DNA of 64,000 bases from Thermotoga neapolitana DSM 4359 (GTDB lineage: Bacteria; Thermotogota; Thermotogae; Thermotogales; Thermotogaceae), in the NCBI RefSeq assembly GCF_000018945.1, contig NC_011978.1:310001-374000 (forward strand), in the 5' to 3' direction. This document shows, piece by piece, positions 41,465 to 50,056 of the stretch; within the stretch, counting starts at the first letter, position 1, and each line of letters begins with the position of its first letter. The position numbers were made by a program, and so were the translations under genes. Below the pieces are notes generated by a model. The model searched no databases and had not been told where the DNA came from. It saw only the letters and a list, made by a program, of their open reading frames with translations.

Positions 41465-42400
41465 GTGCGGTTTTTCAAATTCCTGAGAGATAACTTCGTA
41501 TTATTGGCACTGATCGCCTTAATTGTGGTTTTCTCCTCCGCATACCCGGATAAATTCTGGTCTCGTATGAATCTCTCCTCAATAGTTAGGCAGTTCCTCA
41601 GGCTTTCTCTTTTCGCTTTGGGACCCACCATTGTGATCATCACGGGTTCCATGGATCTGTCGTACATCGGTATATGGATGTTAGGGGGTATTCTCACCTG
41701 GTACCTCCACTCCCAGGTCGGACCCCTGGCTATCTTGGTCTATCCCCTGATAGGAGCTCTCACCGGTCTGATAACCGGTTTCTTACAGGTGAAGGGAAAG
41801 ATCCCTTCCTTCATTCTCACCCTGAGCATCACAGTCACTTATTGGGGGATAACCGCCTGGATGTCAGGAGGATACCCAAGAGTCGTCAGGGGATATCGTT
41901 TCATAACGGCTTCCATCATCCCATTCTTTCCGGCAGCGTTCTTCTGGGCGCTCCCCCTGATGTTCTTTGTCATCTTCCTGATGCACCGCACCAGAATCGG
42001 CACGTACTTCTACGCAATTGGTTCAAACGAGGAAGGAGCACGAGTAAGTGGAATAGATGTAGAGAAATACAGAATTCTTGCTTTCACTTTGAGCGGATTG
42101 ATAACAGGTACTGGTATGATCATACTGTTTCCTCTAATGGGAGGATCTGTTCCAACGGAACTTAAACTTGGAAGCCTCATAGATCCACTGATAGCCATCG
42201 TATTGGGGGGAACCTCTCTCGCGGGAGGAGTGGGAAGTCCTGCCAAGACCCTGCTCGGTGCTATTACATTCGCTGTTATTCAAAGAGGAATAAGCCTTAC
42301 CTTCTGGAAACCTGAGCTGATACAGCTGATTCTGGGATTGATAGTGTTGGGTGCCATTTTAACAGGTACCAGAAGGCTGAGGGGGATGATCGTAAAGTGA
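41465..42400 (+). CDS. Rbs-type sugar ABC transporter permease, first copy
   Basis: 311 residues, mostly hydrophobic, of the RbsC/BPD-2 family. The family's cytoplasmic coupling segment is YFYAIGSNEEGARVSGIDVEKYRILAFTLSGLITGTG near residue 180, and GSLIDPLIAIVLGGTSLAGGVGSPAKTLLGA near 237 is the conserved C-terminal loop. It starts with GTG three bases after the ATPase stop and overlaps the next permease by 4 bp. With the second permease it probably forms a heterodimeric channel. Confidence 0.9.
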   Translation: MRFFKFLRDNFVLLALIALIVVFSSAYPDKFWSRMNLSSIVRQFLRLSLFALGPTIVIITGSMDLSYIGIWMLGGILTWYLHSQVGPLAILVYPLIGALTGLITGFLQVKGKIPSFILTLSITVTYWGITAWMSGGYPRVVRGYRFITASIIPFFPAAFFWALPLMFFVIFLMHRTRIGTYFYAIGSNEEGARVSGIDVEKYRILAFTLSGLITGTGMIILFPLMGGSVPTELKLGSLIDPLIAIVLGGTSLAGGVGSPAKTLLGAITFAVIQRGISLTFWKPELIQLILGLIVLGAILTGTRRLRGMIVK

Positions 42401-43341
42401 GATGGACATGGCTGAAGAAGAACATCACAGCCCTCTATTCACTCGCAACTGTTTTGATCATAATTTTCATTTTTCAAGCTTTGAATCCTTCATTTCTGAG
42501 TTATGAAGGATTCCGGGCACTCATATATGCCATGTCTTACTTCCTCATAGCCGCATGTGGATTGACTTTCGTCATTTTGATGGGTTCGTTCGATTTTTCA
42601 GTGGTGAGTCTGCTCAAACTTGCCGCGATGTTTTGCGCCGTTTTCTTCGATAAATACGGAATGATGGTCATCCCTATCTCCCTGCTCCTTACAACGGCAT
42701 TTGGTTGTCTCAACGGTCTTCTGGTATCCCTCTTCAGCATTCCTTCCTTCATGGCAACACTGGGTGTTTCCATTGTTCTGGAGGGTATTGTTCTTTATTT
42801 CTCAAAGGGAAAATTATTTTTAATCTATGACGAGACCTTCAGGGCACTGGCTGTCAAACAAATACTGGGACTGCCGGCTGTATTTTTCTGGGCCTTGATG
42901 GTCTGGGCGATATGTGTTTTTGTGGCACTCTACACTCCTTTTGGAAGAAAAACGTATGCTATAGGGGAAAACATTGTGGCGGCCAGACTTTCAGGGATAG
43001 ATGTGGAAAAGCACAGAATCTTGGTTTTTACGCTGAGTGGTTTTCTTTCCGGGCTGGCAGGTGTGCTTTACATGGCTCAGTACGGAGGTGGATCTGTCCA
43101 GCTGGGAGCGGATATGTCAGTACCCCTGTTCGCCAGTATTGTAGCTGGAGGAACCGCTCTGACGGGAGGTATAGGGGGGCCCCATCTTACGTTGATAGGC
43201 GTGATCATCATTACATGGACGCAGACGGGTTTGCTCATGCTGGCCGTCGGAAGAGACGTTCAGATGATCATTTTTGGAATCATCGCCATTGCCCTGGCTG
43301 CTGCCACAGTGGATAGAAAGAGGGTAAGGATAGTGAAATGA
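42397..43341 (+). CDS. Rbs-type sugar ABC transporter permease, second copy
   Basis: 314 residues, same family and a paralogue of the previous permease. Key segments are KTYAIGENIVAARLSGIDVEKHRILVFTLSGFLSGLAG near residue 185 and PLFASIVAGGTALTGGIGGPHLTLIG near 245. The start GTG overlaps the previous stop (GTGA). It is the last gene before a 176-bp gap with a new promoter. Confidence 0.9.
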   Translation: MRWTWLKKNITALYSLATVLIIIFIFQALNPSFLSYEGFRALIYAMSYFLIAACGLTFVILMGSFDFSVVSLLKLAAMFCAVFFDKYGMMVIPISLLLTTAFGCLNGLLVSLFSIPSFMATLGVSIVLEGIVLYFSKGKLFLIYDETFRALAVKQILGLPAVFFWALMVWAICVFVALYTPFGRKTYAIGENIVAARLSGIDVEKHRILVFTLSGFLSGLAGVLYMAQYGGGSVQLGADMSVPLFASIVAGGTALTGGIGGPHLTLIGVIIITWTQTGLLMLAVGRDVQMIIFGIIAIALAAATVDRKRVRIVK

Positions 43342-43435
43342 AAAGAGAAAAAGAGAAAATGTGAGATTCCGGGTGATATTTACTGATAATCCTCTGTCTT
43401 CGCTGATAATGTCCAATAAAGGTCCTTTTCACAAC

Positions 43436-43467
43436 TTGAAGTTGAAAGTGATAATGTTATAACATTA
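43436..43467 (+). promoter_or_regulatory. Promoter with palindromic operator for the second half of the island
   Basis: TTGAAG (43436-43441) and TATAAC (43458-43463), spacer 16. A perfect 16-bp palindrome TAATGTTATAACATTA (43452-43467) covers the -10, an ideal place for a repressor. The sequence CTGATAAT is repeated twice about 60 bp further upstream. A related half occurs in the promoter at 37883-37898. The GntR protein encoded at 51591 is the obvious candidate regulator. Confidence 0.65.
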
Positions 43468-43517
43468 CTACTGGATCACCGGAGTGGGACACCACATTTT
43501 GAGGGGGTGAAGTCTTT

Positions 43518-44642
43518 ATGAGAGGGTTGCTGGTTCTGGCTGTTCTGATGCTGTCGGTTCTGCTGCTGGCACAGGAGATTCCTGAGATCGTCATAGGTTG
43601 GGCCCCACCTGACATCACTGGAGTTTTCAAGACCGCCACAGACTTCTTTAACAAAGCTGCCGAAGAGGCCAAGAAACACGGTATTCCTGTGAAGGTTATA
43701 ACAAAAGCACCACAATCACACACTGCGTTCGCTGATCAAATCAAGATCATTGAGGATTTCATCCAGAGAAAGGTGGATGTTATAGCCATCTCCCCCATCG
43801 AAGTTGAGGTTGTAAAACCCGCTCTGAAAAAGGCTAAGGAAGCAGGTATTCCCATTATCGTCGTTAACTTGCTTGAGCCGATTGAAGGGCTCGATGTGGA
43901 TTGTTACATAGGATTTGACAACACCGTAGCTGGTATGATCTCTGCTTACGCTGTTATCGATTACTTCGGAGGGCCTGGTGTGCTGGGAGAGGGTGAAAAC
44001 CTCAACGTTCCTCCTGAAGCCTACTTGGATCTCGGTTTCTGGCAGGCAATCTATTCACCTCCGATGATCGAAAAAATCAAGGATAAGATAAAGGCACGTG
44101 GAGCCATCATCGAGGGAATAGCCGGTGGATTCTTCTCGACTGCCAGGCTCAGAGGATTTCACGCGGTGATCGATCAATTCCCAGGAATAGAGATAGTCAC
44201 AACGCTTCCCGCAGATTGGAACAGGGAAAAAGCCATAAAGGTGGCGGAAGATATTCTAACAGCTCATCCAAAAGGTACTCTGGACTTCATATGGGCCGCC
44301 TCCAATGAAATGGGACTCGGTGCCATGCTGACGTGTGAAAGAATGGGAAGAACGGAAGTCAAAATTTTCACAAACGACGGCACCCCAGAATCTGTACAGC
44401 GAATACGGGAAGGAAGAATCATTGCGGAAACATGGCACGGGTTCCCGGAGTGGGGCTGGTACGGTACCAAGTACGCCGTGATGCTCGCTCTCGGGTTGAA
44501 AGATCTGGTACCACAGTTTGTGGATATCAGACCAAGAACAGAGTGGAAAGGAAACGCGGATATGTTCTATCCGAACACTTACTTGGAACCAACAGACTGG
44601 GAAGCGATCAAAGCAGAGTATCTTAAGAGACAGAAGAAATGA
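43518..44642 (+). CDS. Periplasmic binding protein of the second Rbs-type transporter
   Basis: 374 residues with a signal peptide (GLLVLAVLMLSVLLLAQ). The type-1 binding fold is shown by IVIGWAPPDITGVFKTATDFFNKAAEEAKKHG, IIEDFIQRKVDVIAISPIEVEVVKPALKKAKEAGIPIIVVN and AEDILTAHPKGTLDFIWAASNEMGLGAM. The pattern is that of family-2 sugar-binding proteins (ribose, xylose, inositol types). The ligand is unknown. It is the first gene of a long unit (43518-54446) and is followed by a hairpin. Confidence 0.9.
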   Translation: MRGLLVLAVLMLSVLLLAQEIPEIVIGWAPPDITGVFKTATDFFNKAAEEAKKHGIPVKVITKAPQSHTAFADQIKIIEDFIQRKVDVIAISPIEVEVVKPALKKAKEAGIPIIVVNLLEPIEGLDVDCYIGFDNTVAGMISAYAVIDYFGGPGVLGEGENLNVPPEAYLDLGFWQAIYSPPMIEKIKDKIKARGAIIEGIAGGFFSTARLRGFHAVIDQFPGIEIVTTLPADWNREKAIKVAEDILTAHPKGTLDFIWAASNEMGLGAMLTCERMGRTEVKIFTNDGTPESVQRIREGRIIAETWHGFPEWGWYGTKYAVMLALGLKDLVPQFVDIRPRTEWKGNADMFYPNTYLEPTDWEAIKAEYLKRQKK

Positions 44643-44643
44643 G

Positions 44644-44664
44644 AGGGGAGGGATCCCCTCCCCT
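44644..44664 (+). other. GC-rich hairpin after second Rbs-type binding-protein gene
   Basis: AGGGGAGGG-ATC-CCCTCCCCT, 9-bp perfect stem, followed by TT only, 1 bp after the stop region and before the dehydrogenase gene. It resembles those at 39887 and 26795. Confidence 0.7.
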
Positions 44665-44684
44665 TTAACCAAGGGGGGAGAGAG

Positions 44685-45452
44685 ATGGATTTAAAGCTGA
44701 AGAATAAGGTAGCAATCGTGACTGGTGGAGGCGCCGGGATTGGTGAGGCTACATGCAAACTCTTAGCTGAGGAAGGAGCCATCGTAATAGTAACCGATAT
44801 GGATGAAGTGAATGGAAAAAGAGTCACTTCCGAGATATCACGGATGGGAGGAAAGGCTGAGTTTTTCAAGATGGATGTGAGCAATGTTGACGAGATTGAA
44901 AAGGTGGTAAAAACTGTTGAAAAGGAATATGGAACGATAGATGTCTTGGTGAACAACGCGGGTATCTACGCAAAGGGAAACGTCCTGGAAATCACGGAAC
45001 AAGATTTCGAGAAGCTGGTGGCGGTGAATGTCAAAGGTGTTCTTTTTTGCACAAAATATGTGGCTGAGGTTATGAAGAGAAATGGAAGAGGAACCATTGT
45101 GAACGTAGCCTCAGAGGCAGGTCTGGTCGGAATAAAAGGACAGGTGATATACAATCTGACGAAGGCTGCGGTGATATCCATCACCAAAAGTTGCGCGGTG
45201 GATCTGGCTCCATATGGAATAAGGGTTAACGCTGTATGTCCGGGAACCACTATGACTCCGTTGGTCGAGAAAGCCCTGAAGATGGAAAAATCTCCCGAGA
45301 TGGTGAAGAAACAACTGGAATCTTCTCGCCCTCTGAATCGATTGGGGGATCCTTCGGAGATAGCGGCAGCTATTGTTTTTCTCGCGTCTGATGTGCCCGG
45401 GTATGCTACAGGTGCGATTTTCCCGATCGATGGGGGTTACACCGCATGGTGA
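44685..45452 (+). CDS. Short-chain dehydrogenase/reductase
   Basis: 255 residues. Cofactor motif VTGGGAGIGEATCKLL near residue 10, an acidic TDMDEVNG near 38 suggesting NAD preference, NNAGIYAKGN near 88, catalytic Ser in VNVASEAGLVG near 143 and YNLTK near 158. A sugar or polyol oxidoreductase role is inferred from its place between a sugar-binding protein and its ATPase. It is a paralogue of the protein encoded at 24233-24988 in the TRAP operon. Its end overlaps the next gene by 7 bp. Confidence 0.88.
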   Translation: MDLKLKNKVAIVTGGGAGIGEATCKLLAEEGAIVIVTDMDEVNGKRVTSEISRMGGKAEFFKMDVSNVDEIEKVVKTVEKEYGTIDVLVNNAGIYAKGNVLEITEQDFEKLVAVNVKGVLFCTKYVAEVMKRNGRGTIVNVASEAGLVGIKGQVIYNLTKAAVISITKSCAVDLAPYGIRVNAVCPGTTMTPLVEKALKMEKSPEMVKKQLESSRPLNRLGDPSEIAAAIVFLASDVPGYATGAIFPIDGGYTAW

Positions 45453-46936
45453 AGGAACCGATACTTGTTCTGAAGGGAATCACGAAAGAGTTTCCCGGGG
45501 TGAAAGCTTTACAAAGTGTAGATCTGGAAGTATTTCCAGGAGAAATACATGCTCTTCTCGGAGAGAACGGAGCCGGAAAAAGCACCCTCATGAAGATCAT
45601 CAGTGGGATAATAGAACCGGATAGTGGTAGCATCGTACTGGATGGAAAGAAAGTCAGGTTTAGAACACCTAGGGAGGCTTTGAACGCTGGTATAGCTCTT
45701 GTGCATCAAGAACTCTCACTGATACCTTCTCTTAGCGTCGCTGAAAACATATTCCTGGGACGGTGGCCGAGGGGGATCTTTGGGATAGACTGGTCTTACA
45801 TAAACGATCGAGCTCAAGAACTTTTGAAAAAGTTCGATCTCAGGATCAATCCTAGAGCTCTCGTGAGAGACCTGAGCGTAGCAGAGCAACAAATAGTTGA
45901 AATCTTAAAAGCGATCAGTCAACCCCATGTGAAACTACTCCTTCTGGATGAACCCACATCGGCTCTCAGTGAAGACGAAGTTGAACGGCTCTTTGAACTT
46001 CTCTTCGAGATTAAGAAAGAAGGAAAAGCCATCATATTTATTTCGCACAAACTTGATGAGGCCCTGAGGATAGCGGACAGAATTACTATTTTGAGAGATG
46101 GTAAAAAAATAATCACAGCCCCTAGAGGAGAGCTAACAGAGAGAGATGTTGTCTTTTATATGACAGGAAAACACCTTGAAGAGGAAGTGATTACACACGA
46201 CTCTGTAGAAGGATCCCCCCTTCTATCTGTTCGCAATTTTTCAGCCGGTGTTGTAAAAAACGTGAATCTAGATCTCTACGCCGGTGAAATCCTAGCAATA
46301 TTTGGACTGCTGGGATCAGGTCGTACAACTCTTGCACGTGGATTGTTTGGCTTAGAAAAAGCGGAGGGAGACATTCTCATCGAAGGAAATAAGGTGAGAA
46401 TTTCTTCGCCCATCGATGCGATAAATGCTGGCATAGGATACTTACCGGAGGACAGAAGAGAAGCTCTTGTCTTCCAATTTTCGGTGTCCAAAAACATCAC
46501 CCTTGCTAGCTTCAGAGAAATCTGTAGAAAGGGAATTCTCGACTTTAGAAAAGAGAGGGAACTGTCTTCTTCCCTTGTTGAGAAGCTGAGAATAAAGACA
46601 CCCAGCTTAGACAAGAGAGTGATGTATTTGAGCGGTGGTAATCAACAGAAAGTTTTGCTGGCCAGATGGATATGCAGAAAACCCAGAGTACTCATTCTCG
46701 ACGAACCGACCCGGGGAATAGACGTGGGTGCAAAGTATGAAATAAGACAACTGGTCAGGGAGCTCGCAAAAGAAGGAATGGGCATTATTTACATCACTTC
46801 AGAAGCACAAGAAGCTGTTGAGGTGGGAGATCGTATTGCTATTATGAGAAATGGTAAGATAATCAAAACTTTGAAAAATATTAACTTATCGAAGGGAGAT
46901 ATTCTTGCAGAGGCGGGAGGAGCTGTGAGAGCATGA
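45446..46936 (+). CDS. Rbs-type sugar ABC transporter ATPase (tandem NBD)
   Basis: 496 residues. First domain: Walker A GENGAGKSTLMK near 39, DLSVAEQQIVEILKA, LLLLDEPTSAL. Second domain: GLLGSGRTTLARG (Walker A without lysine, the usual degenerate form), LPEDRREALVF, signature YLSGGNQQKVLLARW, LILDEPTRGIDVG. A normal RbsA/XylG/AraG-type ATPase. It overlaps the dehydrogenase gene upstream and the permease gene downstream (4 bp), so the three are translated together. Confidence 0.93.
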   Translation: MVKEPILVLKGITKEFPGVKALQSVDLEVFPGEIHALLGENGAGKSTLMKIISGIIEPDSGSIVLDGKKVRFRTPREALNAGIALVHQELSLIPSLSVAENIFLGRWPRGIFGIDWSYINDRAQELLKKFDLRINPRALVRDLSVAEQQIVEILKAISQPHVKLLLLDEPTSALSEDEVERLFELLFEIKKEGKAIIFISHKLDEALRIADRITILRDGKKIITAPRGELTERDVVFYMTGKHLEEEVITHDSVEGSPLLSVRNFSAGVVKNVNLDLYAGEILAIFGLLGSGRTTLARGLFGLEKAEGDILIEGNKVRISSPIDAINAGIGYLPEDRREALVFQFSVSKNITLASFREICRKGILDFRKERELSSSLVEKLRIKTPSLDKRVMYLSGGNQQKVLLARWICRKPRVLILDEPTRGIDVGAKYEIRQLVRELAKEGMGIIYITSEAQEAVEVGDRIAIMRNGKIIKTLKNINLSKGDILAEAGGAVRA

Positions 46937-47949
46937 AGGAAAACGTTTTGAAAATGACAACCGGAACCAGCAGATTAAAAGTGATGAGCAACATCCTTAT
47001 TAGAGGAGGATCACTGGTAGGACTTTTGGGATTGGTGATAGTCTTCTCTGTTCTCTCTCCATATTTCTTCACCATCAGCAACTGGCTCAATATTCTCAGA
47101 CAGGTTTCTGTACTCTTGATCTTAGCATCCGCCCAGACGATGGTGATCATCTCTGCGGGTATAGATCTTTCCGTTGGAGCAATACTGGCTCTTGGTGGGT
47201 GCTTGGCTGCTGTTGCGATGAGTTATTGGGGTTGGAATTTCCTTCTTGGCTCACTTCTTGGTGTAGCTGTCGCCACACTGGTTGGATTCTTCAATGGTTC
47301 CATCATCACAAAAGGAAGAATACCTGATTTTATCGCCACATTAGGAATGTTGGGAGCTGTCAGAGGAGTAGCACTCCTCATAACAGGTGGTCTGCCCGTA
47401 CCTTCACATTTCACAGCCACTGCGCTCAAGGGATACCTTCCAGAAGCTCTCATCTGGTTAGGAAGTGGTGACATAGGACCGGTACCAGTTCCCGCCCTGG
47501 TCGCTCTCATAATGGTACTTATTACATGGTTTGTGCTATCACGAACATGCCTCGGTCGCTCGATTTATGCGGTGGGAGGAAACAGAGAAGCAGCCAGAGA
47601 ATCAGGAATAAATGTTGACAAGGTGAAGACGATAGTTTACACCTTGTCGGGATTGTACGCCGGTATAGCAGGATTGGTTATGGTGGGAAGGATGAATTCG
47701 GCAAACGCTCTGATGGCAGAGGGTATAGAGCTAAACACGATAGCAGCCGTTGTTATAGGAGGTACCAACCTCTTTGGCGGTGAAGGAAGTGTCCTTGGAA
47801 CATTGATAGGTGCTCTGCTGATCGGTGTGTTGAGTAACGGCTTGAACCTCCTAGATGTAGAACCTTTCTGGCAGAAAGTAATCAACGGTCTTCTCATCAT
47901 AATCATTGTTGTGTTCGATCAATGGAGGAGAAGAAGACTCACAGCATGA
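46933..47949 (+). CDS. Rbs-type sugar ABC transporter permease
   Basis: 338 residues, hydrophobic, with the family segments ASAQTMVIISAGIDLSVGAILALGG near residue 55, RIPDFIATLGMLGAVRGVALL near 130, SIYAVGGNREAARESGINVDKVKTIVYTLSGLYAGIAG near 210 and NTIAAVVIGGTNLFGGEGSVLGTLIGA near 270. Only one permease gene is present in this system, so it should form a homodimer, unlike the two-permease system encoded upstream. Confidence 0.92.
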   Translation: MKENVLKMTTGTSRLKVMSNILIRGGSLVGLLGLVIVFSVLSPYFFTISNWLNILRQVSVLLILASAQTMVIISAGIDLSVGAILALGGCLAAVAMSYWGWNFLLGSLLGVAVATLVGFFNGSIITKGRIPDFIATLGMLGAVRGVALLITGGLPVPSHFTATALKGYLPEALIWLGSGDIGPVPVPALVALIMVLITWFVLSRTCLGRSIYAVGGNREAARESGINVDKVKTIVYTLSGLYAGIAGLVMVGRMNSANALMAEGIELNTIAAVVIGGTNLFGGEGSVLGTLIGALLIGVLSNGLNLLDVEPFWQKVINGLLIIIIVVFDQWRRRRLTA

Positions 47950-47961
47950 GGGGGTGCAACG

Positions 47962-48984
47962 ATGGTTAACCTGTGTGTCATAGGTGCTGGAAGGGTGGGA
48001 AAACATCATACAAGTGTTATCACTCGCAGAATACCGAAGGGGAGAGTAGTTGGTATTTACGACAAAGATCAGGAACTCACAAGAGAGGTGGCAAGCGAAT
48101 TCGGTATAAGAGCGTACAGCAGTATTGAGGAAATAGGAGAGGATCCCACAGTAGACGCTGTGATCATCACAACTCCTACATTCACTCATCACTCGATAGC
48201 TACCTACTTTATGAGCAAGAAAAAACATGTCTTTTGTGAAAAACCCCTTGCTATCACTTTAGAAGAAGCGTACGATATGAAAAGAGTGCTCGAAAACTCA
48301 GGAGTCAAGTTCCAAATAGGTTTTATGAGACGTTTCGATAGTGGATTCAGAGAAGCCAAAGAAATCATAGAGAACGGATTACTTGGCGATATCATGTCCA
48401 TCAGAAGTATCACGAGGGGTCCTGGTTTACCTCCGGAGTGGGCATGGGATGTCGAGAAAAGCAACGGCTTCCTGGCGGAAGTGAACAGCCATGATTTTGA
48501 CAGTGTAAGGTGGCTCTGCGACTCCGAGTTTGTGGAAGTATTTGCCTACGGGAAGGCCAGAAAGGAGAAAAAGATTCTTGAGAAGTACCCAGATTTTTAC
48601 GACACATCGGTGGTCAGCTTTCTCCTGGAAAACGAGACGATAGGAGTCATAGAGGGAAGCTGTCCTGTTGAGTACGGTTACGATGCAAGGGTAGAAGTAC
48701 TGGGAACAAAAGGGCTGTTGATGATCGGTGATGTTCAGGATCATCAATCAGTACTCTTCTGTGAAACGGCGAAGAAGTCCGTGAGAAAGACTATAGGAGG
48801 ATGGAGGGACAGGTTCAAAGAAGCCTACATACTGGAACTGGAAAACTTCATAGAGTCCATTTTGAATGATAAAGAGCCTTCACCCAGTATAGAAGATGGA
48901 ATAAAAGCGTTAGAAGCGGTGATAGCTGCAAATAAGTCCATCAAAGAAGGAAGACCGGTGAAAATTGAGGAGGTACGAAAATGA
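47962..48984 (+). CDS. Gfo/Idh/MocA-family oxidoreductase
   Basis: 340 residues. N-terminal Rossmann CVIGAGRVGKHHTSVI, then AVIITTPTFTHHSIATYF and the diagnostic CEKPLAITLEEAYDMK near residue 93, where the lysine of E-K-P is catalytic. GFMRRFDSGFREAKEII near 120 and EVNSHDFDSVRWLCDSE near 173 (with D and H) are as in inositol 2-dehydrogenase-like enzymes. It probably oxidises a cyclitol, polyol or sugar with NAD; the exact substrate is unknown. It overlaps the next gene by 4 bp. Confidence 0.88.
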   Translation: MVNLCVIGAGRVGKHHTSVITRRIPKGRVVGIYDKDQELTREVASEFGIRAYSSIEEIGEDPTVDAVIITTPTFTHHSIATYFMSKKKHVFCEKPLAITLEEAYDMKRVLENSGVKFQIGFMRRFDSGFREAKEIIENGLLGDIMSIRSITRGPGLPPEWAWDVEKSNGFLAEVNSHDFDSVRWLCDSEFVEVFAYGKARKEKKILEKYPDFYDTSVVSFLLENETIGVIEGSCPVEYGYDARVEVLGTKGLLMIGDVQDHQSVLFCETAKKSVRKTIGGWRDRFKEAYILELENFIESILNDKEPSPSIEDGIKALEAVIAANKSIKEGRPVKIEEVRK

Positions 48985-50039
48985 AGGCCTTTGTTTTTGA
49001 AGGTGTTAATCGAGTTGCCTTGAAAGAAGTGAGCGAACCCAAGTTGTGCGAAGAAGGAGCGGTGATTAGAGTTGTCTCTGCCGCAGTCTGTGCCACCGAT
49101 GTGAAGATATACAAACACGGCCATTTCAAAATAAAAGACGGAGAAAGCAGAATTTTAGGGCACGAGATTTTTGGTGAAATATATGAAATTTCCGATGGTT
49201 TTTCTGACAGATTCCCCGCTGGTACAAAGGTGTTTGTGGCTCCGAACATCGGATGTGGTAAATGTAACTACTGTCTGGTGGGTAAGTATAACTTGTGCCC
49301 AGATTATGACGCCTTCGGTATAACGCTAGATGGAGCATTAGCTGAGTACATGTTCATACCTGCCAGAGCGTTTGAACAAGGAAATGTTATGAAAGTTAAG
49401 GAAAATGAAGATGAGGTGTTTACACCCCTCGTTGAGCCCCTCTCCACGTGCGTTTATAATTTGAACAACATCTCGATAAAACCGGGAGATAAGGTTTTAG
49501 TGTTTGGGGCAGGATTCATGGGATCACTGAACGCCCTGGTCGCAAAACACATGGGGGCTTCGTTTGTAGCAGTGGTAGATCCGAAGAGAGAAAGACTCGA
49601 AAAAGCGAAAGAGATCGGTATCCATTATCGCCTGGACCCTTCTGTTGAGGATATCAAGAAAGTTTCCTGGGAGATCACCGAAGGTCAGGGCTTCGATGTG
49701 GTGATTGTCACTGCGCCACTCCCAGAGGTGCAGGCTCTCTCTTTGGAAATCGTCGCAAAACTAGGAAGGGTGAGTTTTTTCGCTGGTCTCCCAAAAAAAT
49801 CTAACTTCCCGAGTATCAACACGAACCTGATTCACTACAATCAACTGGTACTCACCGGTACTACAGGAGCAGATGTTGAGTACTACAGAAGGGCACTCGA
49901 AATGTTTCATCATCGGGACGATTTAAGGGAGGACATAAAGAAATTAGTGACTTCCGTGGTTACTCTTGAGGAGTTGCCCGAGGCTTTCGAGAGATTGACA
50001 CAGGGAATTGAATTGAAGGTTGTTGTAAAAACAGAGTGA
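48981..50039 (+). CDS. Zinc-dependent medium-chain dehydrogenase
   Basis: 352 residues of the sorbitol/threonine dehydrogenase type. Catalytic zinc ligands are Cys in AAVCATDVKIYKHG near 38 and His in ILGHEIFGEI near 60. The structural zinc cysteines are CGKCNYCLVGKYNLC near 92-106. NAD site VLVFGAGFMGSLNALVAKHMGA lies near 175, with an acidic VVDPKRERL for NAD preference. A polyol or sugar-alcohol oxidation is likely. Its place between the Gfo/Idh gene and the kinase gene implies consecutive steps. Confidence 0.9.
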   Translation: MKAFVFEGVNRVALKEVSEPKLCEEGAVIRVVSAAVCATDVKIYKHGHFKIKDGESRILGHEIFGEIYEISDGFSDRFPAGTKVFVAPNIGCGKCNYCLVGKYNLCPDYDAFGITLDGALAEYMFIPARAFEQGNVMKVKENEDEVFTPLVEPLSTCVYNLNNISIKPGDKVLVFGAGFMGSLNALVAKHMGASFVAVVDPKRERLEKAKEIGIHYRLDPSVEDIKKVSWEITEGQGFDVVIVTAPLPEVQALSLEIVAKLGRVSFFAGLPKKSNFPSINTNLIHYNQLVLTGTTGADVEYYRRALEMFHHRDDLREDIKKLVTSVVTLEELPEAFERLTQGIELKVVVKTE

Positions 50040-50056
50040 TTGAGGTGGGATGTTTC

